Assembly (NCBI GenBank): GCA_002633005.1
Contig: NMRA01000567.1
Span: 128,954-192,953 of the forward strand
Direction of reading: 5' to 3'
From: Phoronis australis
Taxonomy: Eukaryota; Phoronida; Phoronidae
Length of the DNA stretch: 64,000 nucleotides
Positions 27,101 through 37,832 of the stretch are shown in pieces. A model generated the notes under the pieces. It saw only the letters and a program-made list of their open reading frames with translations. It did not search any database and had not been told where the DNA came from. Each line of letters opens with the position of its first letter. Positions within the stretch are counted from its first letter, which is position 1. A program made the translations under genes and the position numbers.

Positions 27101-29111
27101 ATATTTTGTTCTCTGGCTCGTATTTATTTTCGAGTACGATTTCAAGCACACTGCTATACCAAACTTGAAATTTGAGCATAGACTCCAACTTTTTACTCAA
27201 AATCGTACTCGAAATATAGATGAGATACACTTCAGTTCGAGTACACTCGAAAAATGAGTACGTGCTTGAAATTTCGAGTACAGATTTTTCTAGTATGACA
27301 CTGAATACACCAAAGGTGAGTCTGTACTCGAGTTGAGTATGAAGTGTGAGTTTGAGCATGACTCGAATCTGAGTACGGAGATTGGAGACCGGGCCAAGGT
27401 TGTAACTGTCCAAAATTGTCAGGTAAAACAAACTCCTAGATTTAAACAAATATTTCAAAAATCCGTCGAAGGGACATGACTGATGTAAATCACAAACAAA
27501 AAAATAAAATTGCAACATGCGGGCATAGTGGTAGCCAGATCACATCCAACAATGCCAGGGCACGTCCTCTGCTTGACAGAAACAGGTCTACAAAATTTCG
27601 TGAAAATCCTTCACATAATTTGGTATATAAAGGGAAGCCCAGAAAGAGATGCAACCACATAAAGACTAACAAGTTGCCATTTAGTACGTAGCAATAATTC
27701 AAAAACATTATTTAGTTACCAGTCACCACAACTGTCACAATTTTAGAAATCCCGAGAAACAGAAATTTGCATTATAAAGAAATTTTAATTTCAATTCCAC
27801 ATGTTGTGCTTGATAGCACAACAATGAACAAGAGGGGTTTTCAATTTTCATTAAAATTGTTTTGGTTTAAATCTGAAGTTTCAAATGAGATGCAATATTT
27901 CACCATGAAAAGAAACATCGATTAGCAATTTATATTCTACCTAGAACTACCAAAATGACCACATTCTATTCTTATATTCAGTGTCAAATAACCCATTAAG
28001 CTACACCTTTGGGACAACACAAAAACCAGCTCCCTGTTATGTTGTGATAGGTCTTCCTAGAAAGCTGTGTTCACTGAGGCAGTTCAATCTGTTTTTTGAT
28101 GAGCGAATTAAGTTTACAATTGAATTTTAATTTACAGATGTACTGTTAGTGTATTGATATGACTTACCTTACTTATTACTAAGTCATGCGGTGGCTGACG
28201 GAACCTGACTGTGGCTTTTCCCTCACTAGCAAACTTACTAAATATTTGCTCAATGTTGTTCTTCACCTGAAAACCGATTAAGTTAACTAGAACTAGCAAA
28301 CTACGATTTTTTCAATTGTTTGCTGCATAGAAGGAATTTACACACTTTGCATCAGGAATATTAGGTAAGTTATAACCGTGATCATTAAACTAGAATTTTC
28401 AACAAACTAGCTTCAAAGCGTAATGAATAAACTTCACTTGGACGAATCAGGTTTCTTTCATGGAATTAGAAGTTTCAAATCGAATTAGCTGACATTACCA
28501 GGGATATTCCTCGACTGCATCTTTGCCCCATTGCCACACGAAAAAGTAAAAAGCCGCAAGTATGTTGCAGCAGTGCACACCCCCCCCCCCNCCCCCCCCG
28601 GCACATCTTTTACATAACACAACAGTCTTCCAAAAATGCAAGATTCTAGTCAGGTAAAATATGACTGTTCTTATTTCTTTTTCATATGCTTATCACTTTA
28701 ACTACAATAAGTGTGCTGGGCACATCTTTTTGGAAGAAGGCACACTTTTATCATTATGTGAACCCAAGAGGAACAGGTCCAAACCTGGTCAGATATGTCC
28801 CTGCATTCCATTCCATTACCCTGTGCATTAACCGAAACTTAGCTTATCAACAATTAATGTCCACCTCCTTGACTTTCTCACTTCAAATGCCCTGTACTAT
28901 ACCAAGACGAGGAGAACATGAGACAAACCAGATATCTATTTCCATTGCGGTCCTTCGCTGTACACATAAGAAGGTAAACAGCACTGTCCTTGCCATTAGC
29001 GCCAGGCTTGTTACCCACTGACAGTTGAGTACGTGCTCCTTTACCAGGCTTCCTTACATTGAACGAAGGCAGCAGCCGATTGGACACATCAACATCACAG
29101 GTCAGCCTCAT
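21118..29111 (-). CDS. LRR1: LRR1 (leucine-rich repeat protein 1, PPIL5), complete, 4 exons
   Basis: LRR1 is the substrate receptor of a CUL2-RING ubiquitin ligase that marks MCM7 in terminated CMG helicase so that p97 can unload the replisome from chromatin in the nucleus. The coding exons (minus strand) are 29111-28929, 28266-28168, 25595-24871 and 21370-21118. All borders are AG/GT with matching phases, giving 419 aa (human 414). The start ATG gives MRLTCDVDV and, next, KPGKGAR, matching the conserved N-terminus. Residues 1-94 form the N-terminal domain; about 155-308 hold 6-7 leucine-rich repeats (LDLSNNSISTIP, LDLRSNRLERLP, LKLDDNQLSQLP, LQLSNNQLKTLP). Residues 322-340 (SLLECAARRV, NRIPY) look like the BC-box/CUL2-box region. 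The C-terminus has Cys 358, 360, 364, 402 and 406 (WCLCGSAC, YLCSKQC), conserved in the family. An AG directly before the ATG may be the acceptor of a 5' UTR intron. Confidence 0.95.
22120..23440. repeat. CTAGTGGC monomer family, reversed copies in LRR1 intron 3
   Basis: Degenerate monomers occur in the opposite orientation to those at 3.4 kb. Examples are CACTAGGGGGCACC at 22,217, CACCAGGAGACGCC at 22,569, GGGGGTGCCAAAGCAGTC at 22,981 and TAAGTGGCGTTTCAGTC at 23,287. Between them recur phrases like TTTCATGAAAATCCATCAA. Forward open frames here (for example near 23,080) are a by-product of the repeat: similar peptides appear wherever the repeat does. Confidence 0.7.
23690..24361 (-). mobile_element. 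Penelope-like retroelement fragment (RT end plus GIY-YIG nuclease region), decayed
   Basis: Read on the minus strand, 24,350-24,180 gives the segment after the reverse transcriptase core (GYQDWMFTDPPSRKF, LAIPYIRGISERLQ). It then continues as PINTLRSLLVRPKDPTP, QCGVIYQLKCD, AVGEHILATGHSI and LKEAININSQRPLLNRDRG. That order is typical of the C-terminal GIY-YIG endonuclease of Penelope-like elements. Frames change and stop codons interrupt, and the usual Y-I-G-E is replaced, so it is dead. The reverse transcriptase core is missing (5' truncated), as is common for these elements. Confidence 0.8.
24370..24590 (+). mobile_element. Inverted second copy of the Penelope-like 3' end
   Basis: This stretch is close to the reverse complement of 23,690-23,895. 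It reads LKEAKNIKSQRPLLNRDRG on the plus strand, followed by the same 3' tail (CGTCTCTAAGTAAGTGACC). The two fragments therefore lie head to head with only a few bases between them. Confidence 0.8.
26013..27395. mobile_element. Inverted-repeat element, ~1.38 kb, LRR1 intron 2
   Basis: The left end GGCCCGGTCTCCAATCTCC is mirrored at the right end by GGAGATTGGAGACCGGGCC. Both ends continue into long subterminal arrays rich in ACTCGTACTC/CGAGTACG words (26,030-26,165 and 27,115-27,375). AAG borders both sides, a possible 3-bp target duplication. It is inserted inside a CTAGTGGC-family repeat: CACTAGGGGGTGCACAAC on the left continues as GTTGTAACTGTCC on the right. A weak 76-aa minus-strand frame near 26,728-26,958 is not recognisable. 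Probably non-autonomous. Confidence 0.8.
27396..27720. repeat. CTAGTGGC monomer family, copy split by the element above
   Basis: This is the right-hand remainder of the interrupted repeat, in the reversed orientation. It includes CAAAATTTCGTGAAAATCC and another degenerate monomer near 27,520-27,700. The left remainder ends at 26,012. Confidence 0.6.
28580..28599. repeat. Poly-C run with one undetermined base
   Basis: About 20 bases of C interrupted by a single N at 28,591, in LRR1 intron 1. A homopolymer of uncertain true length. A similar C run with an N lies at 20,758-20,773. Confidence 0.9.
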
Positions 29112-29267
29112 CCTGAAAACCAAAAAATGAGAGTAAGTTTCGAATGAGAACTGAATGGAACACTTCTTGTCTATCCTAGTGGCCACGATTCATTTGGGAT
29201 TTTAAAAACTGAGCATCCAAAACGGGGTATCCCTAATTCTCTGGCCACCTATGACCCATGCCATGAC

Positions 29268-31661
29268 CAGGGCTCGACATAACGAGCTGGAGGTCGCATT
29301 TGCGACCTGAAATTTGGAAATGCGAGCTGAGATTTTTGTCAGCTCGTATCAACTTGCAAAATGCGACCTGGAATTTTCAACGTATGCGAGCTGAGTTTTT
29401 ACACTTCTCGACAGATACCTGGCGAATATAAAGCAACTCTTGTGAATCCGACCGTTATTTGGTTGTTGCCAAATCCAAGTTCAAAAGAACACTAAGCGAG
29501 AACAACCCTCCCGACAACTTGTAAACAAGCCGCGTGAACATGGGATATGCAGAATCGATCTTTGACGCGTTTCATTGGCTAGCATTTTCGGCTACGTTTG
29601 TAAATTTTCGGATTCGTCAAAGAAAGTTTCGGGCCACTGCATAACACGTGAGAAAACATCACAAAAACAGCGGTGTTTCAATTATTAAGTGATCAACTTA
29701 CCAAACTTTGTGATGGAGAAATATGTTTATTTTTCGCGTAAGATGTCCTTATTACATGTACCAAATATCCACGACAATATATCCCTGATATCACACTGTG
29801 GCACTGGTCGTGACTTAGAGATGTGCGTCTCGTTTTTTTTTTATCGCAGAAGACAGCCAAAGTGAAAACGTCAACTCTATTAATCGCCAAACGACGGCCA
29901 CGTCTTTACTTTCAGATGCCTAGAAATTTCTCTAACCCCTTTATTTGTTTCTCGGGCTACGTGCGCGAAATATGATTTGCCATTCACACGTTGTTGCCAA
30001 CGTAAAGTCTAGGCCTACTACTGCAATTCAAGTGCGTGAACTCGTGCGTGCGCACCACTTCCAAGCTGCACATCAAAAGAGAACAGTGACAGTCCAAAAT
30101 GAAAGGGTATACCGGCTTGGCTCTGTTAAGCACCCGCGTACGTGCCAGTGGTTTAATTGAATATGAACTCATAGATTCCCGGCGGTTATAAAAAAACCCG
30201 ATGCTTTACGACATTCCCGGGTATCGATATAACCCAGAATTGATATTTTCCTGTGACGATGCATGCGCGCACCCAGCCTTCAATATGGGGGGCTCGTATT
30301 CCTAATGTTGTGGACCTTTTGGTAACAAAACAGCCGGCGGACTAAAAAAAAGCGGACGCACCACTCTGAATTGCGCGTTTGTATTTGTTTAGCGGACTTT
30401 TGTCTCGTTTTCTCAGACATTTTGTTTCTCACAGGCGGATCTTTGTGCCCACTTCGCCAAATGGGGGCCTCCTTCGAGCCCCCCTGGGTGCAAGCATGCG
30501 ATGCTCTCCGAAGTCGATGTTCTCTATATTCTATTCCCGTAGCCAGCTATTGCAACTAACCGGGTACTAGAGGCGACTGTGCTCACGTGCTCACGCACAA
30601 GTCTACTCCCTACCTTTGAAGTGTTTCATAATAAGCGCTCACTGACCTACTAAGTGTTCCCCCTCAACTTTTGAGAATTTCCAATTAAGCGCCCACATTT
30701 CAGGCTAGCGCTCATCACAGCGTACTACAAATGACCGCGCGTGGTTTAAAAGTGACACGCAGCCTGTATAGAGTGTCACTCTCATTTTACACAACAAATT
30801 CAAAAAGCGTCTTTTCTCAATATGTAAAAACCAATTCCCGGCTTTGTTTCATACCTCCGAAGGAAAGTTAACACTAGTGACGTGCGCGTCGTTTTGTGAC
30901 TGACTTATTATTCCCGCACTTGGAAGGTATTGAGGAGCAAACTCGAGTTAACCGATGGAAACCCGCATGGAGTCGGGAATTATTTCAAAGCTATTCATTT
31001 CATGGAAAACTAATTGTTGAGTACGTACACAGCATAAGTGTCACATTTTTGTTGTGAAATTTGCACTGAATTGTTCCCACGCATCCAAATACGTTATTTG
31101 GTTAGGGCATCGTTTCACGGATTTTTTTTGACAGATGTTTTTCAAACGTCGAGTTAAGTTGTAAAATTTGGGCTGCGAACAAAAAGTGGAGGGAATTAGC
31201 ACTCCGAGTTAGTTTGTGGATCTTTAACAACTTTGATGACACCCAGTAGCAGGTGAGAACTAACAAAATCGTGGATACTTTTTCAACGGGCATTTTCTCC
31301 CTTTTTACATTGAAAACTTAGCTACTCGAATGCACGTTTCAGTTAGAGAGCACTGACTCAACTTTCACGTCGACAACTTGCCGTGCGCTCTAGATTCTTT
31401 CAATGGCGGTCGTGAAGAACAGTAACGCCGTACCTGCATAAACGAACTCAATTTTGCAATCTGCAATTTGTGAGTGTTTAACGCATATTATTAATATAAA
31501 CATTTCTCGATTATCTAAAAAGTCAATTTTGGCGCGTAAAAATGGCAAGAAAATTTTGCGACCTGGCATTTATGAATGCGAGCTGGATTTTGAAAATGCG
31601 ACTTGGGATATTGGCTAGATCGCAAATTGCGACCTGGCGATTTTAATAGCGTCGAGCCCTG
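29268..31661. mobile_element. 2.39-kb DNA transposon with CAGGGCTCGAC ends and 5-bp target duplication
   Basis: The left end CAGGGCTCGACATAACGAG is mirrored by the right end, which finishes GCGTCGAGCCCTG. Both subterminal regions repeat the words GCGACCTG and GCGAGCTG in opposite orientation (29,290-29,395 and 31,555-31,640). ATGAC flanks both ends (29,263-29,267 and 31,662-31,666). CAGGG termini with a 5-bp duplication fit hAT-like elements of the hAT5 type; this is inference. No transposase domain is recognisable in any frame, so it looks non-autonomous or gutted. It sits about 157 bp upstream of the LRR1 start codon. Confidence 0.85.
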
Positions 31662-32006
31662 ATGACAGTTGACGGAATTTCAAGACCCAAGGTCAAACTG
31701 GTGTTATGAGGTGTGTCACTGTGGAGACATGGGTCAGCAAGAGAATTTTCTTATCTTAAATCATTATAACTAAGACTGCATTTCACCCTGTTTGGCTGGC
31801 TGAAAACAAAAATTGAATGGCATCATTTACTCTCATAAAATTGTCTATTTGATAGAATGCTATTTGCACTACAAGACCAGAACACTGGTACTATCAGCGA
31901 CTCAAGAAAACACTTCAGACATTATTGGGGTTGGCCATCTGTAACAGGATATGAATGTGGTGCACGTATACATTGCCTTAGATGGTGTCACTGTCTGTAC
32001 GATAAT

Positions 32007-32172
32007 TTGATCAGTGTGAGGCATAATTTGCCAAAAAGTTCCCAGAGTTATAGGAGCATCACCTTCTCTAGACAGCGACTACCACTTCTAGCTGGCCCCA
32101 GTATAGACAGAAAAGCTCCCACACGGGCCGGAAGCTTTTTGGCGAATTATGCCTCACAGTCACACTGATTAA
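32007..32172. mobile_element. Fold-back MITE with GTGAGGCATAATTYGCC arms
   Basis: The left arm 32,013-32,041 (AGTGTGAGGCATAATTTGCC, then AAAAAGTT) is the inverse of 32,130-32,169, which ends TTATGCCTCACAGTCACACTGAT. Half copies occur at 32,554-32,582 and 47,831-47,862. About 166 bp, no coding content. Confidence 0.75.
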
Positions 32173-32307
32173 AACATCAAAGTCACCATTTGTGGATAGA
32201 GGGACACCTTAGCCCTAAGCGGGTGTCAATGTCTTTAATTCCTTCCAACTCCAACAAATGCTCGCATAATCAATTTTTTTCTTCGAGCACTCCTTCATTC
32301 AGCTGCC

Positions 32308-32359
32308 TAGGCAATGACCATCGCCTCTGTTGGCCCGAACTGGCGATGGTCATTGCCTA
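32308..32359. repeat. Perfect 18-bp inverted repeat (hairpin)
   Basis: TAGGCAATGACCATCGCC at 32,308-32,325 is exactly mirrored by GGCGATGGTCATTGCCTA at 32,342-32,359, with a 16-base loop. CAGCTGCC lies just outside both arms. Confidence 0.95.
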
Positions 32360-33261
32360 TCAGCTGCCCAAATCAGCAACTGGCTATTTTTAACACCTGG
32401 TGGGTGCGGTAAACATCCGAGCCTGCGCAGTGTTAAAGTGTGATTCCGGCAACATTTGGTGGAGTTTGACGGAATTAAAGACATCGACAACCTTCTCTAA
32501 GGTGTCCCTGTATGAGCAAAAGGTTCTTCGAAAAACGTGACTTTGAATTTTAAACAGTGTGAGGCATAATTCGTCGAAAAGCATATGGCGTATGAAGCTC
32601 CTATGGAGGTTCACCTTCTACTGCCTACTGCCAGTACACTGTACAGGGCAGGGGCAGCTAGAGTGGTCACTGTCACTGACTGAGTCTGTTTACAACGTCT
32701 ATGACTCTACATTAGACTATGAAAGCGTTTAATACACTCAACAACAGCAACTTAATACTACTTACGTGAAGGTGCGTGCTATAAACCTAAACAACCAACA
32801 CCCAAACACGTCAAAACCACATCTCAAACAATGAAGCAGAGAAAAACCACTGAGAAAAAGTTCACATTTTCCGCCAAATCCACATCCCGGAAGTGTTAAA
32901 AGTAGCCCCGAAAGGTGGCGCGTAGTAATCTGTAAACCCTGTTTCCAATAAGATAAATAGCTTATTGACTGTCTCACTGTCTGTGGCCGAAATTTGAAAC
33001 TCTTAAATGAAGCCAGCCAAAATCCTGACTAACAGTTTATTCGTCGTAGGTTGCACGATGATGCAAACCACTTCAGGACAACTGCACCGTGTCACCATAG
33101 TTTACGAACTATTTTATTGAAAGCTACACTCGACCATTACACTTATCAATTATTGATGATTCGTCATGTGTGTGGCAACACAAAACCTGGGTAATAAAAC
33201 TTGAAAACTATAGGCACTGCAGAACAGTGACAGTTGGGTGACCTTGAAACAGGATATCATC

Positions 33262-33442
33262 ATGGAACTTCTAGACAAGCAGACCATCCGAATGCTCGTC
33301 CTAATATTGAGCTATCTAATATTTTTGGTGGTGGGTGCAGCGGTATTTTCTGCTATTGAAGCGCCAAAAGAGGAAGAACAGATAAAAACGTTGAGAGAGC
33401 TCCGTCAAAGATTTCTCAATGACCACAGCATGTGCATTGAAG
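33262..33442 (+). CDS. K2P potassium channel, first coding exon A (N-terminus, TM1, start of cap)
   Basis: Two-pore-domain (KCNK) channels carry background K+ current at the plasma membrane. This exon encodes 60 residues from ATG at 33,262 (good context, A at -3, G at +4). A short cytosolic N-terminus (MELLDKQTIR) is followed by TM1 (MLVLILSYLIFLVVGAAVF), the conserved acidic turn SAIEAPKEEE, the first cap helix and Cys 58, at the position of the family's intersubunit cap Cys. The donor at 33,443 (GTAGTT) leaves phase 1, which joins exactly to the exon at 58,085 to give CIE-DYDLEAF. It resembles the TREK/TALK side of the family, but subfamily cannot be fixed from one exon. It is either an alternative first exon with exon B or the start of a separate gene whose next exon I cannot find. 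Confidence 0.82.
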
Positions 33443-35231
33443 GTAGTTATTATAACTTCTTTTGAGTCAGTGATTTTCACCTGTATGCATGCCCCAAACA
33501 TAGGAAAGGGATGAGATGATTTTTTATTATTATTATTTTTAGTCACTTCTATATACCTCTGGGTGCAGGGATCCACGACTCTAAATTTCGCAAGCTCGCA
33601 CCCAGCCTGTAATATGGGGGTGCTCGATTTCCTGTCGAAGTGGAACTTTTGCTAACAATTAAGCGGGAGAGCCCAGCCCACCCCCCGCGCGCCTCCTCAG
33701 TGTCCTGGGCCCGCGTGCGCATGTTTCGTTACCGGTTTTACTAATTGTTTTTGACATCAAATCCTCTGGGCCTCCCTCTTCGTAACTCCTTGATCCGCTA
33801 CGTTGTTTTTGTTTCCACTGCTCATTTAGTCTCATCACTAGCTAGCTGCGGGTCATCCCGCTCCTTGCAACATGTTACATAATCAGCGGATTAATTCTTC
33901 AGAGTGGATATCAGTAATTTGCATACCATATGGTACCAAACTAATACTTCATCAAACACTTGGTCCGTTGTTATTGAGTGATATTTGTACCCAGCGCGTC
34001 ACTAGTAGTCCGATCATGACATCTCAGCCGGTCCAAAAATTAATGCCCCCGCGGCGCGATCCCGCCGTCCGCCAAACTACTAGTACTGAGTGGCCGCCGT
34101 GGAGCACTGAATTTCGGATGCCGGCAGGCCTACCTCATTTGTCTTGACCCAGCCGGTGTGTAGTATACGTACATCCCTTTAATTGTTGCCTGAATTCCGG
34201 CAGTGGGAGTCTCCCACAATAAGCCGAGTACGTAGTACAGCACTACAGCCACTAGTCAAGTCAAGTCATATTATTTATAATCGGTTTAGTGAAACAAGGA
34301 GAAAACATTAGCCATAGGCTAGTACACGGACAAAAATAAAGTCTTGTCCTAGATGATAAGAAATTTATGATCACGGTTATTTTTGCAACAGCTGACTTAG
34401 CGTCTAGGCTGAAGATAATGGTCATAATAAGCTTTTAAATGCGTCAACTGCGCTTCAAACTGCAGTTTAACTGAGTGACGTACGGACTCGGACGTGACTC
34501 TATCTGGACCGAGAATGAGACTTGCTAAATTTAAGCTGCTGGCTCCAGTCGGTTCCACGTCACTTTGGCTCTGTGTCCTAAATACGGTGGCACATGATTG
34601 AGATCCTCCACATACATGTAGCCCCTGAAAGTCTCGCCATGATCAACACTAAGACCACGAATGCCGTGTGTAGTGTTTGAACGCAATCGGTTAACCCCAT
34701 TGAAGCAGAATGCCGGGGTCAGCGTCGGTGTGTTTTAGTTCAAGCTTTACGAAACGCCCGGGAAGTTCTGTCCAAAACTCCTAGATAAGGCATGCTCAAA
34801 TGCAAACAAATGTGGAGGGAAATTGTCTGGTATGCGTTTTTCCCTGGCTTCACGGCACGCGCTGACATGCGGATCCTAGTGTGCGTGGCAACGCCGCTTT
34901 TGCTCTGATTTCAGCGAAACTTAAACCTGAAAATGAATAGGCCTACCCGGCAGCCAAATGGTTATTTGCCTTCTGCCAAGACAAGGCATCAGAATTTGTC
35001 CCTTGGTTTCAAAATTAAATCTAATCAATTAGTCTGGCGTAGCTCAATCATCCAATCGGTATAAGTGAACGACCATTGTCAAGAGTCCGCACATTTATAT
35101 GCTTGATTACCCTAAGGTCTGCGAAATATTCCTGAAATATCCATTGATGGAATAATCTTTTAGGCATGCTGACATCGGTTAATCACTCCCACTAATTCTT
35201 AACGAAAGCGTGAATAGCATATAGTGTCCAG

Positions 35232-35533
35232 GGGCGGATCCAGGATTTTAAGTTAGGGGGGCCAGGGCACAGGAATAACCAGAATTTCGCAGAATGCGCG
35301 CGTCCAGCCTAAAATTTAGGGATGCAGGGGTCTCGAATATTTGCGTTTGCGGACCTTATTACTAAAAAAACGGTAAACGAGGTTTGTTCAAGGCCCATGC
35401 ATTGTGCATTCGCCCCCCGAACCCCGTGGGTGCGCGCATATGCTACTCAGCTATTCGCACCCCGAACTCCCAAATGGTATCTGGGAGAATTTTAAGGGGG
35501 ACCATGCCACCCCTCCATATAAATCCGCCACTT
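35232..35533. mobile_element. MITE with GGCGGATCCAGGATTT / AAATCCGCCACT ends, copy 1
   Basis: The ends are short inverted repeats (GGCGGAT at the left, ATCCGCC at the right). The interior includes CATTCGCACCCCGAACT (35,452) and GGGGGACCATGCCACCCC (35,497), shared with the copy at 43,570. No coding content. Confidence 0.75.
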
Positions 35534-37786
35534 GTGTCGCGTTTTAGCGCCGGACATTTATTTTTTCGAAGGCATTTTTTTCGCCAGACATTAAACCAAA
35601 GCAGCGCTTATTTAAAACTAGGGGCTTATTTAACAGCCAGTTTTATACAGCCGGCGCCCATCCCAACGGCATGGTGTGTTTGATATGTTTTTATGAATAT
35701 TGTTTTGAACATTGTTCGCTTCACTTGACAACCACATCCAGACGAGTCCGCAAACCTGCCGGCTTCTTCATGTTATATGTTAAAACAACCATTGCGTCAC
35801 ATGACTTTTAACGCTTGAAACGCGTATATTCATTTATTTCCACGTGTTGTTGACTGACAATAGTAGATCCTGGGCTATCCAGTAAAACACTGAATCTTGA
35901 ATTAACTGCCCCTGGAGATTATATGAGACCCAGCGCTTACTTTGCAATGATGTTTATACCCGGCGTCGATTCTACGGTGTGCCTTTGAAAAACCATCACA
36001 TTTTTCGCCCAAATCATGTATCCATGGCCACAAATAATATAAAAAAATAATTACAGGCGGTCTGTTACACGCTCTACCAGACGTGCACAGGCCGCTCATT
36101 CCACTGACCACCTAGAACCATGATTTATTCACCTTATCAATATGTATAGTAGTTGTAACCGAGCTGAAGAGCTAAAAACCTGACGCAAGTATCTGGCAGT
36201 GTACCCCAGTGGAACCATAACCAAGGACATTGAGTAAAGAAAGCGAACCATATCTCTTTACTAGGACACGCTACTTGATCCTCTATCCATGACCTTCAGA
36301 TCCTAACAGCGGTTTTTTTGTTGGTTTGTCCATAAGAAAAAAAAATTAAAACATATTTTTAAAACACGCAAACGAGAAAACGTAGAATGATACAGAACAG
36401 ACAAGTAGCTTTGTCGCGTTCCTTGCGGAAACGCGAGACTAAATATGGAACAAACACCGCGAAACGCTAAGAGAGTACCAATCTTTGTGGGTCTTATCGA
36501 TATCTGTTTTACTGGTCGGACTTAGGTTATACGAAGTGACGTCACGTGTGTACTTTGAAAATAAGGTAGTAAAATCTGAGCACTTTTGAAGTTTGGCATT
36601 TCATGTGCTCGCGCGGAGTGATGTTCTGGCTAACATTTCATAGGAACCAGATTTACCTGTGTTGCCATTTAATGTTCAGCATAAGTGCGTTGTTACGAAA
36701 TTGTAAAGACTCTGTTGACACCGTGTGCCAACACAAGAGTGTTGTGTTGTATGAGTGACTCGGAGTCTGGCCAAGCTAATTAGCAGAAGTCAGTGTTTCT
36801 TACCATGCTTGTAATTAACATAAATTTGCTGTCAATCTACACATGTAATGAATTGCGTCAGTCTGCACGCGAGTTTCGGTTCCTACGTAGAACGGATGGC
36901 GCTCGTGCATTTTGACCAAATATATGCAAAGAACGGTAACTTTCAGTTTGTGATTCTTTCGTCCTCAGTTTAGATTACTCTCTGTTTCAGACGGCAAAGG
37001 CCACCTAATGCTCAGACTCCGTATGCAATCTTTGAAAATGTCACGTATCGAACAGTAGCTGTGTCATTAACAGAATTTTTTATGTTTATGCACCTAATCT
37101 CAGCTTATTGATTTACCATTAAATTTCACGAGTTGCTATGACAGTGGAACGAATACAATGACTAGGTGCAATTAATCAAAGTGGTTGGATTTGCTGTAAT
37201 TTCATAATTGTTACTCTGTTGGCAGTTACAGTATACGTCTGGGTTGAGGATTTTGGTGAATCAAACTATAATAAACAGTTCGCCTATACACTGTTGATTA
37301 CACATAGAACTAACTTTGTCGTGTATTACAAAAACGTTGTACTTGGGGATATCCAATGTGCTAACAAGGCACAACAACTCAAGTGTCCCACACGAAGTAG
37401 GAGCTCCGCCACTTGGCAACAAGGGACCCTAAGTGTAAAAATATGGCAAACTTTTATGATGACAGGAAGTAAGAAGGTTGAAAGATGTGCCGACAGAGGG
37501 CAGGGGAACGAGGCTGCTTGTTGTCCAAGGCTCCGAAAAACATTAATCTTATACTGGAAAAACGAAAGCATATTTATTAATCAGTTCTCTAGATAGGTCG
37601 TATAAATTTCTTGCACGCCATTGTTCGTATGCTTTTTATTTGTGTCTCTATCGATCGAATATATCTGACCTGATGCAAGGCAAATCTTTGTGCTAGGTGG
37701 TGAGGCTGCAGATTATCTCTTCTACAATTCTACTATGGTTTTCAGGGGTCTAGTGAGAAACGACGACCGAGGCTGAAAGTCAATAT

Positions 37787-37832
37787 TTGTTGTTGTTGAT
37801 GTTGTTGTTGTTTGTTGTTGTTGTTGTCGTTG
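37787..37832. repeat. GTT microsatellite, imperfect
   Basis: A run of TTG/GTT triplets with a few interruptions. Confidence 0.9.

Larger units (their letters stand above)
31667..33261. other. Region between LRR1-side transposon and K2P first exon A
   Basis: Contains the fold-back element and hairpin listed separately, and at 32,554-32,582 another half copy of the fold-back arm. The last ~300 bp before 33,262 presumably hold the K2P 5' UTR or promoter. I cannot identify a TATA box or start site with confidence. Confidence 0.4.

Noticed and set aside
33238-33261. GTG at 33,238 as the start of K2P exon A
   Set aside because: Eukaryotic start by GTG is unlikely; ATG at 33,262 has a strong context.
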